NCBI GenBank assembly: GCA_018873225.1
Contig: JAEILZ010000002.1
Span: 2,356,001 to 2,420,000, forward strand
Source of the DNA: [Phialemoniopsis] sp. UDSM-2020
Lineage: Eukaryota > Ascomycota > Sordariomycetes > Thyridiales > Thyridiaceae
Reading direction: 5' to 3'
DNA length: 64,000 nucleotides
Below, piece after piece: positions 23,230 through 32,912 of the stretch. The translations under genes were made by a program, and so were the position numbers. A model generated the notes under the pieces. That model had not been told where the DNA came from. It searched no databases and saw only the letters and a program-made list of their open reading frames with translations. The number at the start of each line of letters is the position of its first letter. Within the stretch, counting starts at the first letter, position 1.

Positions 23230-25484
23230 ATGTCGAAACGACCCTGGACCCAGATCTATCACGAGGATGCATATCCGCATCAGTCTGCTCCGAGAATCTC
23301 CCCCCAGCACCCCAACAGCGCTGCAGGGTCGGGGACAAGTCCGAACATGCCAGCAGATGGAGAGGCCGAGATGAGCACGCAGGAGTGCGGAGAGGCAGCT
23401 GCTCCAACAATGTCCCGGAAAATCAAGGCTTGTGCCGCGTGCCGAAAACACAAGGTCGGTCTGTTCATTGTTTCGAAATTTCGGAGTTCCGGCTGAGACA
23501 AGCATTGTGTAGGTCAAGTGTCTGATTGACGAACATGGTCCCCCGTGTCGCCGGTGCGCCAAACATGGGCTGGAGTGTGTTTTGAATCGCAACTTGCAAA
23601 CCATTATCGACGAGAATGTCCAGTATGCTCACCCCAGTCTGCCCGAACCACCTCATCCATACCCTGACTAAGATATCATAGATATTCGGACGCAATCTTC
23701 GATGACCTGGAAAACATCCATTCAGTTCTCCGAGATCTGGTCCGTAAAGTCGGTCTACCAGATCCGAATGTCCTGCAAACTACGGCTCTTCGAAGGTCTG
23801 CGCGTTCATCGTTCCCACATGGAGCTCAGTCAATGCGCCATGCTGGAAGGCATGACCATCAGGACACTTCATACGAGTCCCAAAGGGAGAATGGCGGACT
23901 CTCGCGCGATAGTTCACCAGAGATCTCCCCGGAGAATGACCCGAGTCTCCCCCGTGTTCCCATCCAGTCTCTTTATGCCCTCACCAAGTTGAAGTCGTTG
24001 CGCTCCCCAGGCGTCACTGATCAACAACCCGAATCAAATGTCGACGACTTCATTGCACGGGGAGAGTTGCGCCAGGAAGTTGCAGAAGAGCTATTCAGGC
24101 AATACCGAGATCGCCTCGACGCCTTCATCTACAACATCGCTTGCCGGTATCAGACACTCAGCGAGACACGCAAGAAAAGTCCCATCCTTACCGCCGCCAT
24201 ACTTACAGTGGCGGCACTTCACGACCCACAATCAGAGCACACCTATAACATTTGCAATACGGAACTTCGACGACTTATCTCGTTAGCCATGTTCGACCGT
24301 CATGTTAGTCGAGACTACCTACGGGCAATGTGCGTGGTGTCGTACTGGCTCAGCGATATCTGGTGGATGATCTCTGGGCACGCCATCCGTCTCGCCTCCG
24401 AGTGTGACCTCCATAACCGACTGAGCCAAGCTGTCGAGCAGCAATGCGAGGAGGCTGCTGATGGTGCCAGGTTATGGTTCGTCTTGAGAGTCTGCGATCA
24501 GCGTCTTGCAACTCTGTATGGGCGTCCCGCCATCGTCCACGAAGATTCGTCGATTGATGAAATTGAGAACTTCTTGCAGTCGCCTCTATCAAATAAGCAG
24601 GACCGGCGTCTGATGGGCCAAGTAACTCTGCTTAACATCTTCAAGGGTATTCGTGAGCTGTTTGGGCCCGATAAGGGGAAGCCGATCCCCCGAGCCTATC
24701 TGCATCAGATCGCGCAGTTCAACAAGCAACTCGATAACTGGCGCAGCCATTGGTCTGGCACAGTTTCTGGTAAGATTCTTATGCGTATAGCTGAGACATT
24801 AGACGAACCACTGACCAGTGCTTAGAACACTACGATCACATCGGCGTCTTCCCTCGTAAAGCGGTGCGACTGCATTATCAATTTGCGAAGCTTCATCTCA
24901 ACTCTCATATCTTTCGTGGGCTCTCCGCAGGTGAAAGCATACCGCATTATTTCCTGGACTGCGCCGCAGAAGCCATCTCTTCAGCCATATCAACCCTCGA
25001 ATTTATCCTTTTCGATACAGATGTCGCCGCTGTCGTCATTGGGATCCCATCGTACCTGCATTGCATGACGGCCTTTGCTTGCACGTTTCTCTTCAAGGTC
25101 GCTCTCAAGTATGGCAGGGACCTGATAGATCCTGAGCAAGTCTGGGCCCTCACTACGCGTCTGGTCCAGCACTTCAAGTCGGTAGCCGCTAGCAAATGGC
25201 ATCTCACAAAACTAATGACACCTGGGTTGGAGCGAATGGCGTCTATCCTGGATCCGACCAGAGAACATGAACTACGAAACCTGGCTTGGAGCAGGACTGC
25301 AAGAGCTGAGGGCAGTGGCGGCGACTTTAGTGGAGGGGAGCGGGACAATGGCAACCCGAACCCTTTCATGGGCTTTGAGGATGATCATCTGTTTGACTAT
25401 AGCATGAATGTCGGTTTGTTTCCACTGCTACCCTTTGACATGGGCGCAACTAGCGGTGTTGAGATGCGGAATCCAGCGATCTAG
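23230..25484 (+). CDS. Zn2Cys6 transcription factor 1 (paralogue of the one at 32913-35420)
   Basis: Four exons (23230-23454, 23513-23622, 23682-24769, 24826-25484) give 693 aa. The zinc cluster uses Cys68, 71, 78, 87, 90 and 97 with spacing C-x2-C-x6-C-x8-C-x2-C-x6-C. It is followed by a linker with an amphipathic helix (DDLENIHSVLRDLV). The middle region has the fungal-specific regulator block ILTVAALHDP, YWLSDIWWMISGHAIRLASE and YGRPAIVHE. A DDFIARGELRQEVAEELF motif precedes it and recurs in the second regulator. It should be a nuclear, DNA-binding activator or repressor recognising CGG half-sites. It lies tail-to-tail with the IPMDH paralogue, with 154 bp between. The family resembles the Leu3/PrtT group of regulators, which is an inference from the cluster sequence and general layout. 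Confidence 0.9.
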
Positions 25485-25638
25485 AGCATATAATGGCATG
25501 CTTTCTATACTTGAACACTCTAAGTATAAAGAGTAGTCAGATGCTACAGTGTCGGAATAATAATGATCAAAGGGCAACTCAAATGTGTATTATTGTAGAT
25601 TTGTCTATAACACTTGTAGAAGCATCCAACGTACCCCA

Positions 25639-26754
25639 TCAAGACTTCAAGATAGCAGCCAGGCGGTCCCGGACAGCCGCTCCTACCTCCTTGGTTGATG
25701 AATTTCCGCTCATGTCTTTCGTCTTGATTCCTCCAGCAAGTACATCCTCCACCGCCTTCTCGATAGCCTTGGCCTCCTTCTCCATGGCGAAGCTGTAGCG
25801 CAATAACAGCGCAGCGCTGAGGATTGCTCCGACCGGGTTCGCGATGCCCTGGCCTGCGATATCTGGCGCCGAGCCATGAACAGGCTCGTAGAAGCCCTTT
25901 GTAGGCTTGTCGCCCCACTGCTTGCAAGGGAGATCGGCGAGGCAAGCTGAGGGCAGAACGCCAAGGGTTCCGGGAATGACTCCGGCCAGATCGGAGAGGA
26001 TATCGCCAAAGGTGTTGTCGGCAACCACGACGCCGTTGAACATCGTCGGGCGCATCATCATGAGGGTTGTTGCACTGTCAGCCAGCTGGTGGACGAGTTC
26101 GACCTCGGGGAACTCGGCCGTGATGGTTTCCTGTACAACTCGGCGCCAGAGTCGCGATGTAGCCAAGACATTGTCCTTGTCACAGCTGATGACTCGCTTG
26201 ACGGGGACTGCATCTGACATGGCTAGATGCGCTGCCATACGAGCGATACGTTGGATTTCCGACTTCTTGTAAGACCACAGGTCGGAAGCGTAGTCTGGCT
26301 CCTCGACTTTGGGGCCGTAGAAAGCGCCGCCGGTGTTCTCTCGCAGAACGATAAACTTGGTGCCCTTTACCAGCTCTTCTTTCAGGGGAGTGCGACCACC
26401 GGGAAGATATTCGCATGGTCTGATGTTCGCGTATACGTCCGTGACCTCGCGGAGTCGAAGCGTGGCTCCCTCGGGACCCTCGAAGCCGCGACGCTTGCCG
26501 TCCCATTTGGGTCCGCCAACGGAGCCCATTAGGATGGCATCCGCATTTTTGCCTTGCTCCAATGTCTCATCGGTAACGGAGACACCGTGTTGATCGATTG
26601 AAGAGCCACCGAAAGGCCTGTGGATGAAGTTGAACTTGGCGCGACTGTTGGGCAGGGAGCTTAGCGCTTCTAGTACGGCAACAGCTTCGTCGCAGACTTC
26701 AGGCCCGATGCCATCGCCACCAATGACAAGAATAGAGAATTCGGATTTCGACAT
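25639..26754 (-). CDS. 3-isopropylmalate dehydrogenase paralogue (Leu2-like), divergent
   Basis: A single exon of 371 aa starting at MSKSEFSILVIGGDGIG (ATG 26754). It is a beta-decarboxylating dehydrogenase: Leu2-type enzymes oxidise and decarboxylate 3-isopropylmalate to 2-oxoisocaproate with NAD in leucine synthesis. The family signature NTFGDILSDLAGVIPGTLG and the Asp residues for metal binding are present, and the length is normal. The substrate-recognition helix differs from ordinary Leu2. Where Leu2 proteins have PEQGLLKIR, this protein has PEGATLRLR at residues 94-102. Thr98 replaces the first of the two leucines that contact the isopropyl group. Together with its position among regulators and permeases, this suggests an accessory paralogue acting on a related malate. 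The housekeeping LEU2 is presumably elsewhere. Confidence 0.9.
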   Translation of the reverse strand: MSKSEFSILVIGGDGIGPEVCDEAVAVLEALSSLPNSRAKFNFIHRPFGGSSIDQHGVSVTDETLEQGKNADAILMGSVGGPKWDGKRRGFEGPEGATLRLREVTDVYANIRPCEYLPGGRTPLKEELVKGTKFIVLRENTGGAFYGPKVEEPDYASDLWSYKKSEIQRIARMAAHLAMSDAVPVKRVISCDKDNVLATSRLWRRVVQETITAEFPEVELVHQLADSATTLMMMRPTMFNGVVVADNTFGDILSDLAGVIPGTLGVLPSACLADLPCKQWGDKPTKGFYEPVHGSAPDIAGQGIANPVGAILSAALLLRYSFAMEKEAKAIEKAVEDVLAGGIKTKDMSGNSSTKEVGAAVRDRLAAILKS

Positions 26755-27407
26755 GATGAAGAATTTGAGTAGGGTAGGAAGTAAGATGATGCTCGTAGGG
26801 AGGAGAGTTGGTGACTGATCGGGGTACGCTCTATGCTTGAGTCCTAGCAATGAAATTTATATCTCAGCAATGAGGAGAAATCTTGGGCACGATGGAGTGT
26901 ACATCTCCGCACGATTGGAAAAGTCCATCGGAGCAATATCGCACATCTACAAAGTCGGGACTGATCATCTTGCGACAGGATCGGAGTTTCGGCGTGCGAT
27001 TGAAGCTCCAGATGCAAGATCGGATACATCACCGAACCCCACCCGCATTCGTTGGGAGAGGTAATTCGAAGGCTAGTTCCTTGGCCACTTTCCCCGCAAA
27101 TTTTACCCCGGGGCAGACGCCGACCTACCAAGTTCTCTGGCAGTCGAGCCCAGGGGGTCGAGCATGATCCATTCGATGCAGGCATTGCTGTCCCCGGACT
27201 ATCTTAGCCACATGGTTCGACTGAGTCGGTCAAGACAAACTGCTGACCTGGGGTAGTCGGCTGCTGCGTGCCTATCCTGGTTATTTAAAGGGGCACTTGT
27301 CCTGGCGAAGAGTGGTAGATCTCTGAATCTTGGACTTTTCACCCCAGACAACTCCAACCCGAACTCCCGGGTTCCTTCCTTTCATACAATTCTTTGTTGC
27401 AGAAACA
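26755..27407. other. divergent promoter IPMDH paralogue / MFS permease 1
   Basis: A 653-bp shared promoter. It holds several CGG/CCG half-sites (for example near 26978-26992 and 27103-27115) and a TATA-like box at 27282-27290. No coding sequence is supported. Confidence 0.5.
27282..27290 (+). promoter_or_regulatory. TATA-like box of MFS permease 1
   Basis: TATTTAAAG lies 126 bp before the ATG at 27408, in the expected position for a regulated fungal promoter. Confidence 0.45.
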
Positions 27408-29219
27408 ATGACTCAACAACGCGAACTTCCTCCTAGCCAGGATGACGGCATCACCAGCAAGGAGGCCGAACTTGCGGCCGTCGCTCGTCACGAATCGATG
27501 ATTGTTGAAGGCGAAGTCTCCAAGTCCAAGCTCGACGAGTTTGGTGCCTACGCCAAAACTGATCCTGTTGAGATTGCACTGGTCAAGAAGCTTGATCTGT
27601 GGATGATGGTATGTCTAGCTGAGCAACCCCTCGCGACTTTCGGTCTTCTCATCTGACCATCGGGCTAATCAACTTTCCTACTGCAGCCGATTCTATGGGT
27701 CATGTATTTCCTCAACTTTCTCGACCGCAACGCCATGATCAATGCGAAACTCGATACTATGGTGAAAGATCTGGGGCTTGTGGGCTCGCAGTACAACACT
27801 TGCGTTTCAATCCTATTCGTGGGCTACCTCGGTGGTCAAATCCCTTCCAACATGCTTCTTAGCCGAGTCCGACCATCTTGGTACATGGCAGGTACGTCGA
27901 GCAGTGAGATGCGGTGGATCGGCAAAGGTTACTGACTGAACTGATCTCTAGGCTTCATGACCGCATGGTCGCTTGTGAGCCTCTTGAACTACATGGCACA
28001 CGACTACCACTCCATGCTAGTCTGCCGGCTATTGCTCGGTCTCGTCGAGTCACCTGTATGTGTCTCTCTTCCCTCGCTATTCTACACTCTACCGTGAACT
28101 GAGGCTTACATCTTGACATCGATAGTTCTATCCGGGAGCCCTGTACATGCTTAGCATGTACTATACACGTAAGGAGATTGCTACGAGAATCTCCATCTTT
28201 TACACTGGCACGATGGCGGCAAGTGCATTCGCTGGCATGATCTCAGCGCCGATCTTCGCGCACATGAAGGGAGTTCGTGGGCTTGCCGGTTGGCAATGGT
28301 GAGCGGATAAGTTCTTGAAAGAGACAAAACGTACTTCGAGACTGATCTGTTACTAGGAGCTTCATCATCCAGGGCGCTGTGTCGCTTCTTGTGGCCCTCA
28401 TATCCGTGTTCATCCTGCCAGACACTCCCAAGCAGACATGGTGGCTGACTCCCGAAGAGCGAGTCCTAGCAGGTAGGCAACCCCCTCCTTCGGCAATCGT
28501 TATGGTACAGTTCCTGATTCCATGTATTAGACAGCCGAATTGCCCGAGATATCACGAATCGACGTGAAGGAACCACGACTGTCTGGACTGGACTCCGGGA
28601 AGCCTGCTCCGACCCACTGACATGGGTATTCTGCCTCATGGATTGTCTACATCTCTCGGCCAACGGTTTCAAGAACTTTATCCCAACACTGGTGAAGGAA
28701 GTCGGCCAGTTTGAGACCACCATCGCACTCCTGTTGACCTGCCCGCCGTACGTACTGGCAGCATTCGTCACGATCGGTCTCGGCTGGAGCAGTGGACGGA
28801 TGAACGAGCGAACTTGGCACATTACAATCTCCAAGATCATCGCCATCGCCGGCTTCATCATATGCGTGTCCACATTCAACACCTGGGCTCGATATTTCGG
28901 CGTCATGGTCTTTGTCAGCGCGTCCTACGGTGTCAACACCATCATCCTGGGCTGGGTGGCCAGTGTGCTCGGCCAATCCGACGAGAAGAAGGCTGTCGCT
29001 TTAGCGATGTGCAATACTTTCGGCAACCTATCCGCAATCTACACGCCTTATCTGTGGCCCGACTCGGATGGGCCTCGATTCTTGACCGCCATGACATCCT
29101 CGGTCGCATTCTCCGCAGGTGTCATTGCTTGTGCGTGGGCGCTAAGAATGTTGCTTGCGAGGACCAACAAGAAGATGCGACTCGAGAACCCGGACGCAAC
29201 AAACTTCTACGTCTATTAG
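27408..29219 (+). CDS. MFS permease 1, Dal5/allantoate (anion:cation symporter) family
   Basis: Six exons (27408-27608, 27687-27891, 27952-28055, 28126-28298, 28357-28472, 28531-29219) give 495 aa with all phases closing. Residues 1-65 are a charged cytosolic tail, followed by about 12 membrane segments. Family marks are WVMYFLNFLDRNAMINAKLD after helix 1 (the DRNAxxNA block of Dal5-type permeases), GGQIPSNMLLSRVRPSWYM in helix 2/loop, and GLVESPFYPGALYMLSMYY. Members import small carboxylates or ureides: allantoate, pantothenate, nicotinate, biotin precursors. It is divergent from the IPMDH paralogue, so co-regulation is likely. The substrate is not predictable from sequence. Confidence 0.9.
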
Positions 29220-29592
29220 GAGCAATCCTAGAACCAGTTTTGAAGGGAGGCCTAGGGCATCGTGTATACATGAGACCAAAATCAACTCAAAAGATATCAA
29301 GGCAATATTAATCTTAGATCAAAGGCACCAAGGACGATTCGACCCTTTAGTATGACTCTGCTGAAAGCAGTTATCACTATGCTAAGATCAACCGTGCGTG
29401 TTTGTGCCGATGTAAGCTATGCCCTGACAGGGTTATGAAACTCGTCCAGATATGTTTCGTAGACGCCAGTGTATAAGTCTTCGACTGCAAAAGAGTGTTC
29501 AGGGCGCGCGACCGTGCTCAAGAAATATGAGTCTTTTTAAGTATGTTAGTCTTTGAAGATGTTTGTACTATCATGGGGCCCATACCAATCTC
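29220..29592. other. intergenic, convergent MFS permease 1 / Cys-rich peptide
   Basis: A 373-bp tail-to-tail interval. 3' UTRs only. No other feature seen. Confidence 0.5.
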
Positions 29593-29793
29593 TCAGCAGA
29601 GGCAAGTACGGCAGCTGCCAGAGCAAGGGCTGCACAAGCAGCAGCACACGGCGTCAGGGCCGAGGCCAAACTCCTCCTGCTCCGCAGGGGTGGCTGGCGA
29701 GAAAAGAGCCCTAGGGAGGGCGTTCTTGGGAGGCTCGTCAAGGGCCATGACTGCCGCAGCAGCAGTGAGGAAGAAGGCCAGGGACAGCTTCAT
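29593..29793 (-). CDS. small secreted Cys-rich protein (66 aa), orphan
   Basis: An intronless 66-aa frame with a clean signal peptide (MKLSLAFFLTAAAAVMA). A short Pro/Glu-rich stretch follows. The C-terminus packs eight cysteines into its last 18 residues: VCCCLCSPCSGSCRTCLC. I do not recognise a family. The Cys pattern (CCC-x-C-x2-C-x3-C-x2-C-x-C) could make a disulfide-knotted peptide or a metal-binding tail. It lies close to a ZIP metal transporter gene, but that link is only positional. A TATA-like box sits about 120 bp upstream on the same strand, which supports a real gene. Secreted fungal peptides of this size are often effectors or antimicrobials. No function is asserted. Confidence 0.6.
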   Translation of the reverse strand: MKLSLAFFLTAAAAVMALDEPPKNALPRALFSPATPAEQEEFGLGPDAVCCCLCSPCSGSCRTCLC

Positions 29794-31040
29794 CTTGTTA
29801 CAAGGTAATAAATAATCTTTGATATGGTATGTATACTACTGTATGATGCAACTTGTTGGTATTATGAGGCAATCCGGGGAAGTTGAATGAGACCAAGAGG
29901 GACAAATGTTGGGATTAAATACAGTCCAAAGCTTGAGGTCTCGTACATACCATGGACCACTCAAGGTCTTTCCTGCGTATCTGAATATCGGACTTCATGC
30001 AAGTATTATTCGGACTTCGCTCCACCTGAAAGTTATCCAAGAAAGTGTCTATCAGTCTGGACACAGTAGCCAGCTTCCGAATTTGTTTAGCTAGATGATA
30101 CATAAAACGTCTGTACGACTTGTTGACGGGCGGCATCAAGACCTGCCAAGATGCTGCTGACCATACAATGATCCTCCCCTACTTCTTTCGGTTCGGCTTC
30201 AGCCAGCTCGAATAGGTAGGTGGTCGATTACGCGCTCGAGCTGCCTCGGACTCCAGATTTTAAAGTGCAGAATAAGCAGTCAATCCCCAGAACGACGAAG
30301 GACTTCCCATTAGCCTTAATCCATAGTGTCAGCACTATCATCGATCTTGAACCAGCGTCACAGCCAGCGGGGAACCCCGCCCTAAATGCACGACACCTTA
30401 CCCAATCTAAGACAGCCTTCATCGCTTGGATCAACATTATGTCTGTAAAGAGTCCGAGAGCGGCCGCTTCGTGTGCCATCAGAGATGTCTGTGCATGTTG
30501 AAATGTTGTTTGTGATTATGTATGCAGCTAATCATTTGTTGATCTGATCATGTCCCACTTACGGTCAGCAACACATTTCCCAAAGCAGTCGACATGCATG
30601 AACGGCTTAAGCTTTAGAAATTGCCTGTCAACATGACTCATGTACTCGATATATGAACATGACGTGCGCCTGCAAGTGGGAGTCAGAAAAGTTGATGGTT
30701 CTTGATCAGTCTCTGCCTGAACTTCTAACAGACTGAGTGATGCTGTAACGTTTTAGGTAGTGGGATAGTCCCATAAGACCAGTCAATAACTTGAATACTT
30801 CTGGAAGAAGAATCGTCAACTTATCTATCACCTATTTGGCCTGATATGAAACCATGGCATCACCTTACACCAGGGGCATCAGCCTGGCACTATGTCATCT
30901 GTCCGCCAAGCACCCCGCACTTCCCTGTATCTACCTTCCTTGAACGGCAGTTTACGGGCTGAACCCGGCGCTTATAGATGGAGTCTCACACGATCCCATA
31001 TCCTCGCTCTCCGTATATACATGTACTTGATATCACTGGA
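29794..31040. other. gene-free interval
   Basis: A 1.25-kb stretch between the peptide start and the ZIP stop. It contains the peptide promoter at its left end and short chance frames of up to about 93 codons. No repeat, RNA gene or domain-bearing frame recognised. Confidence 0.5.
29914..29921 (-). promoter_or_regulatory. TATA-like box of Cys-rich peptide gene
   Basis: TATTTAAT on the minus strand, about 120 bp upstream of the peptide ATG at 29793. Confidence 0.4.
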
Positions 31041-32162
31041 TTAGGCCCACTTTCCTAAAAGGGCCATGATACCAGCACCAAGATAGAGAGAGACCATCAT
31101 GAATGTCAGTCGTTTCTTGTCATTGGTGCGCTTGGGATTATAGATAAAGTCTCTGGCCAGCATCTCGACAAGACCCGTGTAAATGAGGATCCCTGCCGAG
31201 ATAGAGTCGAGGATACCCGAGACAATATTGCCTGTGAACGAGCCACTCAGGTAGGTGCTTCGGACACCCAGACCTATGGCAATAGCGATTGGTGTTGTAA
31301 GGCCATATGCGAGACACAGTGCCCACGGCATCCAGCGCAGTCGAGCGGGGAACGGGATGCCGGAAAGACGTGCGCCAATGCCCAGACCCTCGAAAGCCTG
31401 GTGAAATACAATGACGATATAAAGTGTCTTGAACTCATCCCCGGCGACACCAAGATTGAGGCCAATGATGACACTGTGGAAGATGATGCCGAACTCGAGG
31501 ATGATGAAGGCTGCTATCTGGGTTCTGAAGGCCCGATCTAGGTCTGCCGGCGTTGCGTAAAGACTTTCAAAGTCAGCAAGCTTTGAAGACTCCTCCTTGG
31601 TGTCGTGAGGATCAGCATTAGTTGCGTCTTGATCATCTCCCGAAGATCGCGGGCCGCTCCTGGCTGCGCCTTTCTGGGTCGTGATGAGATCCAAGATGTC
31701 CGGGCTGGCACCCTCGCAGTCGTAGCCGTACTTGGACTTGACATAGTAGTCGGCAAGGAAGTCGAGGAGGAAGATAGCCATGATAGCGACGAGCACAAGA
31801 GCAGGTGGCCAGATGTAGGTGGCCCAGTTCCCAGTCATTCCCACACATGTCGTTGGACCGAGCTCCAGGTCAGCAGGGACCAAGAGGTGGATGAAAGCGG
31901 TGGATATGATGACGCCTGTTCCAAAATAGCGGGCGAAGAGATATACATAGAGTGGGATCCGAAGTCGCTTCGAATGTGTGGCCAGGACAGGAAACATCGT
32001 CGCCGCAGTTGAGACAATGAGAATTACGAAGATGGATGATATCCTTGCGCCAAGTGATCCGTTATATTCATTTGAGGGTGCGAATAGGTAGCAGATAATC
32101 TGAGCTGGATCTGCAGTGTCAAGGTCGACGTTCGACGGGTCGAAAACGGTCTGTTCTTCCAT
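31041..32162 (-). CDS. ZIP-family zinc/iron transporter
   Basis: An intronless 373-aa protein from MEEQTVFDPSN (ATG 32162). The frame extends 30 codons further upstream, but that extension lacks family similarity. There are eight predicted membrane segments. The ZIP core is clear: helix 4 has FGIIFHSVIIGLNLG and helix 5 has VFHQAFEGLGIGARL, with the metal-binding His and Glu residues. The cytosolic loop between helices 3 and 4 (about residues 160-225) is acidic and Asp/Ser-rich rather than His-rich. ZIP proteins move zinc or related divalent cations into the cytosol, usually at the plasma membrane in the Zrt1/Zrt2 type. It stands 750 bp downstream of the second Zn2Cys6 regulator on the same strand. 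Confidence 0.93.
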   Translation of the reverse strand: MEEQTVFDPSNVDLDTADPAQIICYLFAPSNEYNGSLGARISSIFVILIVSTAATMFPVLATHSKRLRIPLYVYLFARYFGTGVIISTAFIHLLVPADLELGPTTCVGMTGNWATYIWPPALVLVAIMAIFLLDFLADYYVKSKYGYDCEGASPDILDLITTQKGAARSGPRSSGDDQDATNADPHDTKEESSKLADFESLYATPADLDRAFRTQIAAFIILEFGIIFHSVIIGLNLGVAGDEFKTLYIVIVFHQAFEGLGIGARLSGIPFPARLRWMPWALCLAYGLTTPIAIAIGLGVRSTYLSGSFTGNIVSGILDSISAGILIYTGLVEMLARDFIYNPKRTNDKKRLTFMMVSLYLGAGIMALLGKWA

Positions 32163-32912
32163 GGTGGCTACTTGGTCGAATTGGACTGATTTGATGAGAA
32201 CAATATGGACCCCTTGGACGATAAGCATCAGTTCCAATGAACACGACTGCAATGATGCTGGGTCATCAAGCAGTAGCAGACATTAGATTCGGCATCGGCC
32301 ACTCTTATATACATAAATATGAATGCGTAGTCAACAAGAATAAGTGGCGCCTGATGCACCCTGATGTCTTTGAAGCCACGAGGGTTCTCTTTGAAGCTTT
32401 TCCTATTCGACACTAATCTGCAAATTGATATTCCGAGATCCACTACGGAAAGCTCAGAGCTCAAGAGTCTCCTCCGTCCATATTGCCAAGTGTTTGGTAC
32501 TGCATACAGTTCTGAGCAAGCCTGGACAAGCTTTTTGACACGTCTTGGCAAGTATCAATGATGGCTCTAGCTTGGGCGATATTCCCGTCAACCACGAAAA
32601 TTCATCCGACTTGTGTTCAGGTACAAACGATCTTCTAGCCTGCTCTAATTCATGAGGTATGCTTTGATATGCTCACATTCAACGCTAAATGCTCTTGTGC
32701 TCTGGAATCATAGATCGCGTCGATCATTGAGTGGTCAGAACCCTGATGAGCACCACCTCAGGCACAAGCTCTGCACCATGACTGACGTTTGCCCCTGTGC
32801 TAAGCAACAGAATGTTTTAAAGGCTAACACATGCGCGCTATCAATCCTCTAATCAATTATCGTTTGCGGAACCAGCGGATGTCCTACTACCAGATGAGAT
32901 TATAGACTGTCT
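32163..32912. other. intergenic ZIP promoter / regulator 2 terminator
   Basis: 750 bp with the ZIP promoter and the 3' UTR of regulator 2. No coding or repeat feature supported. Confidence 0.5.
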
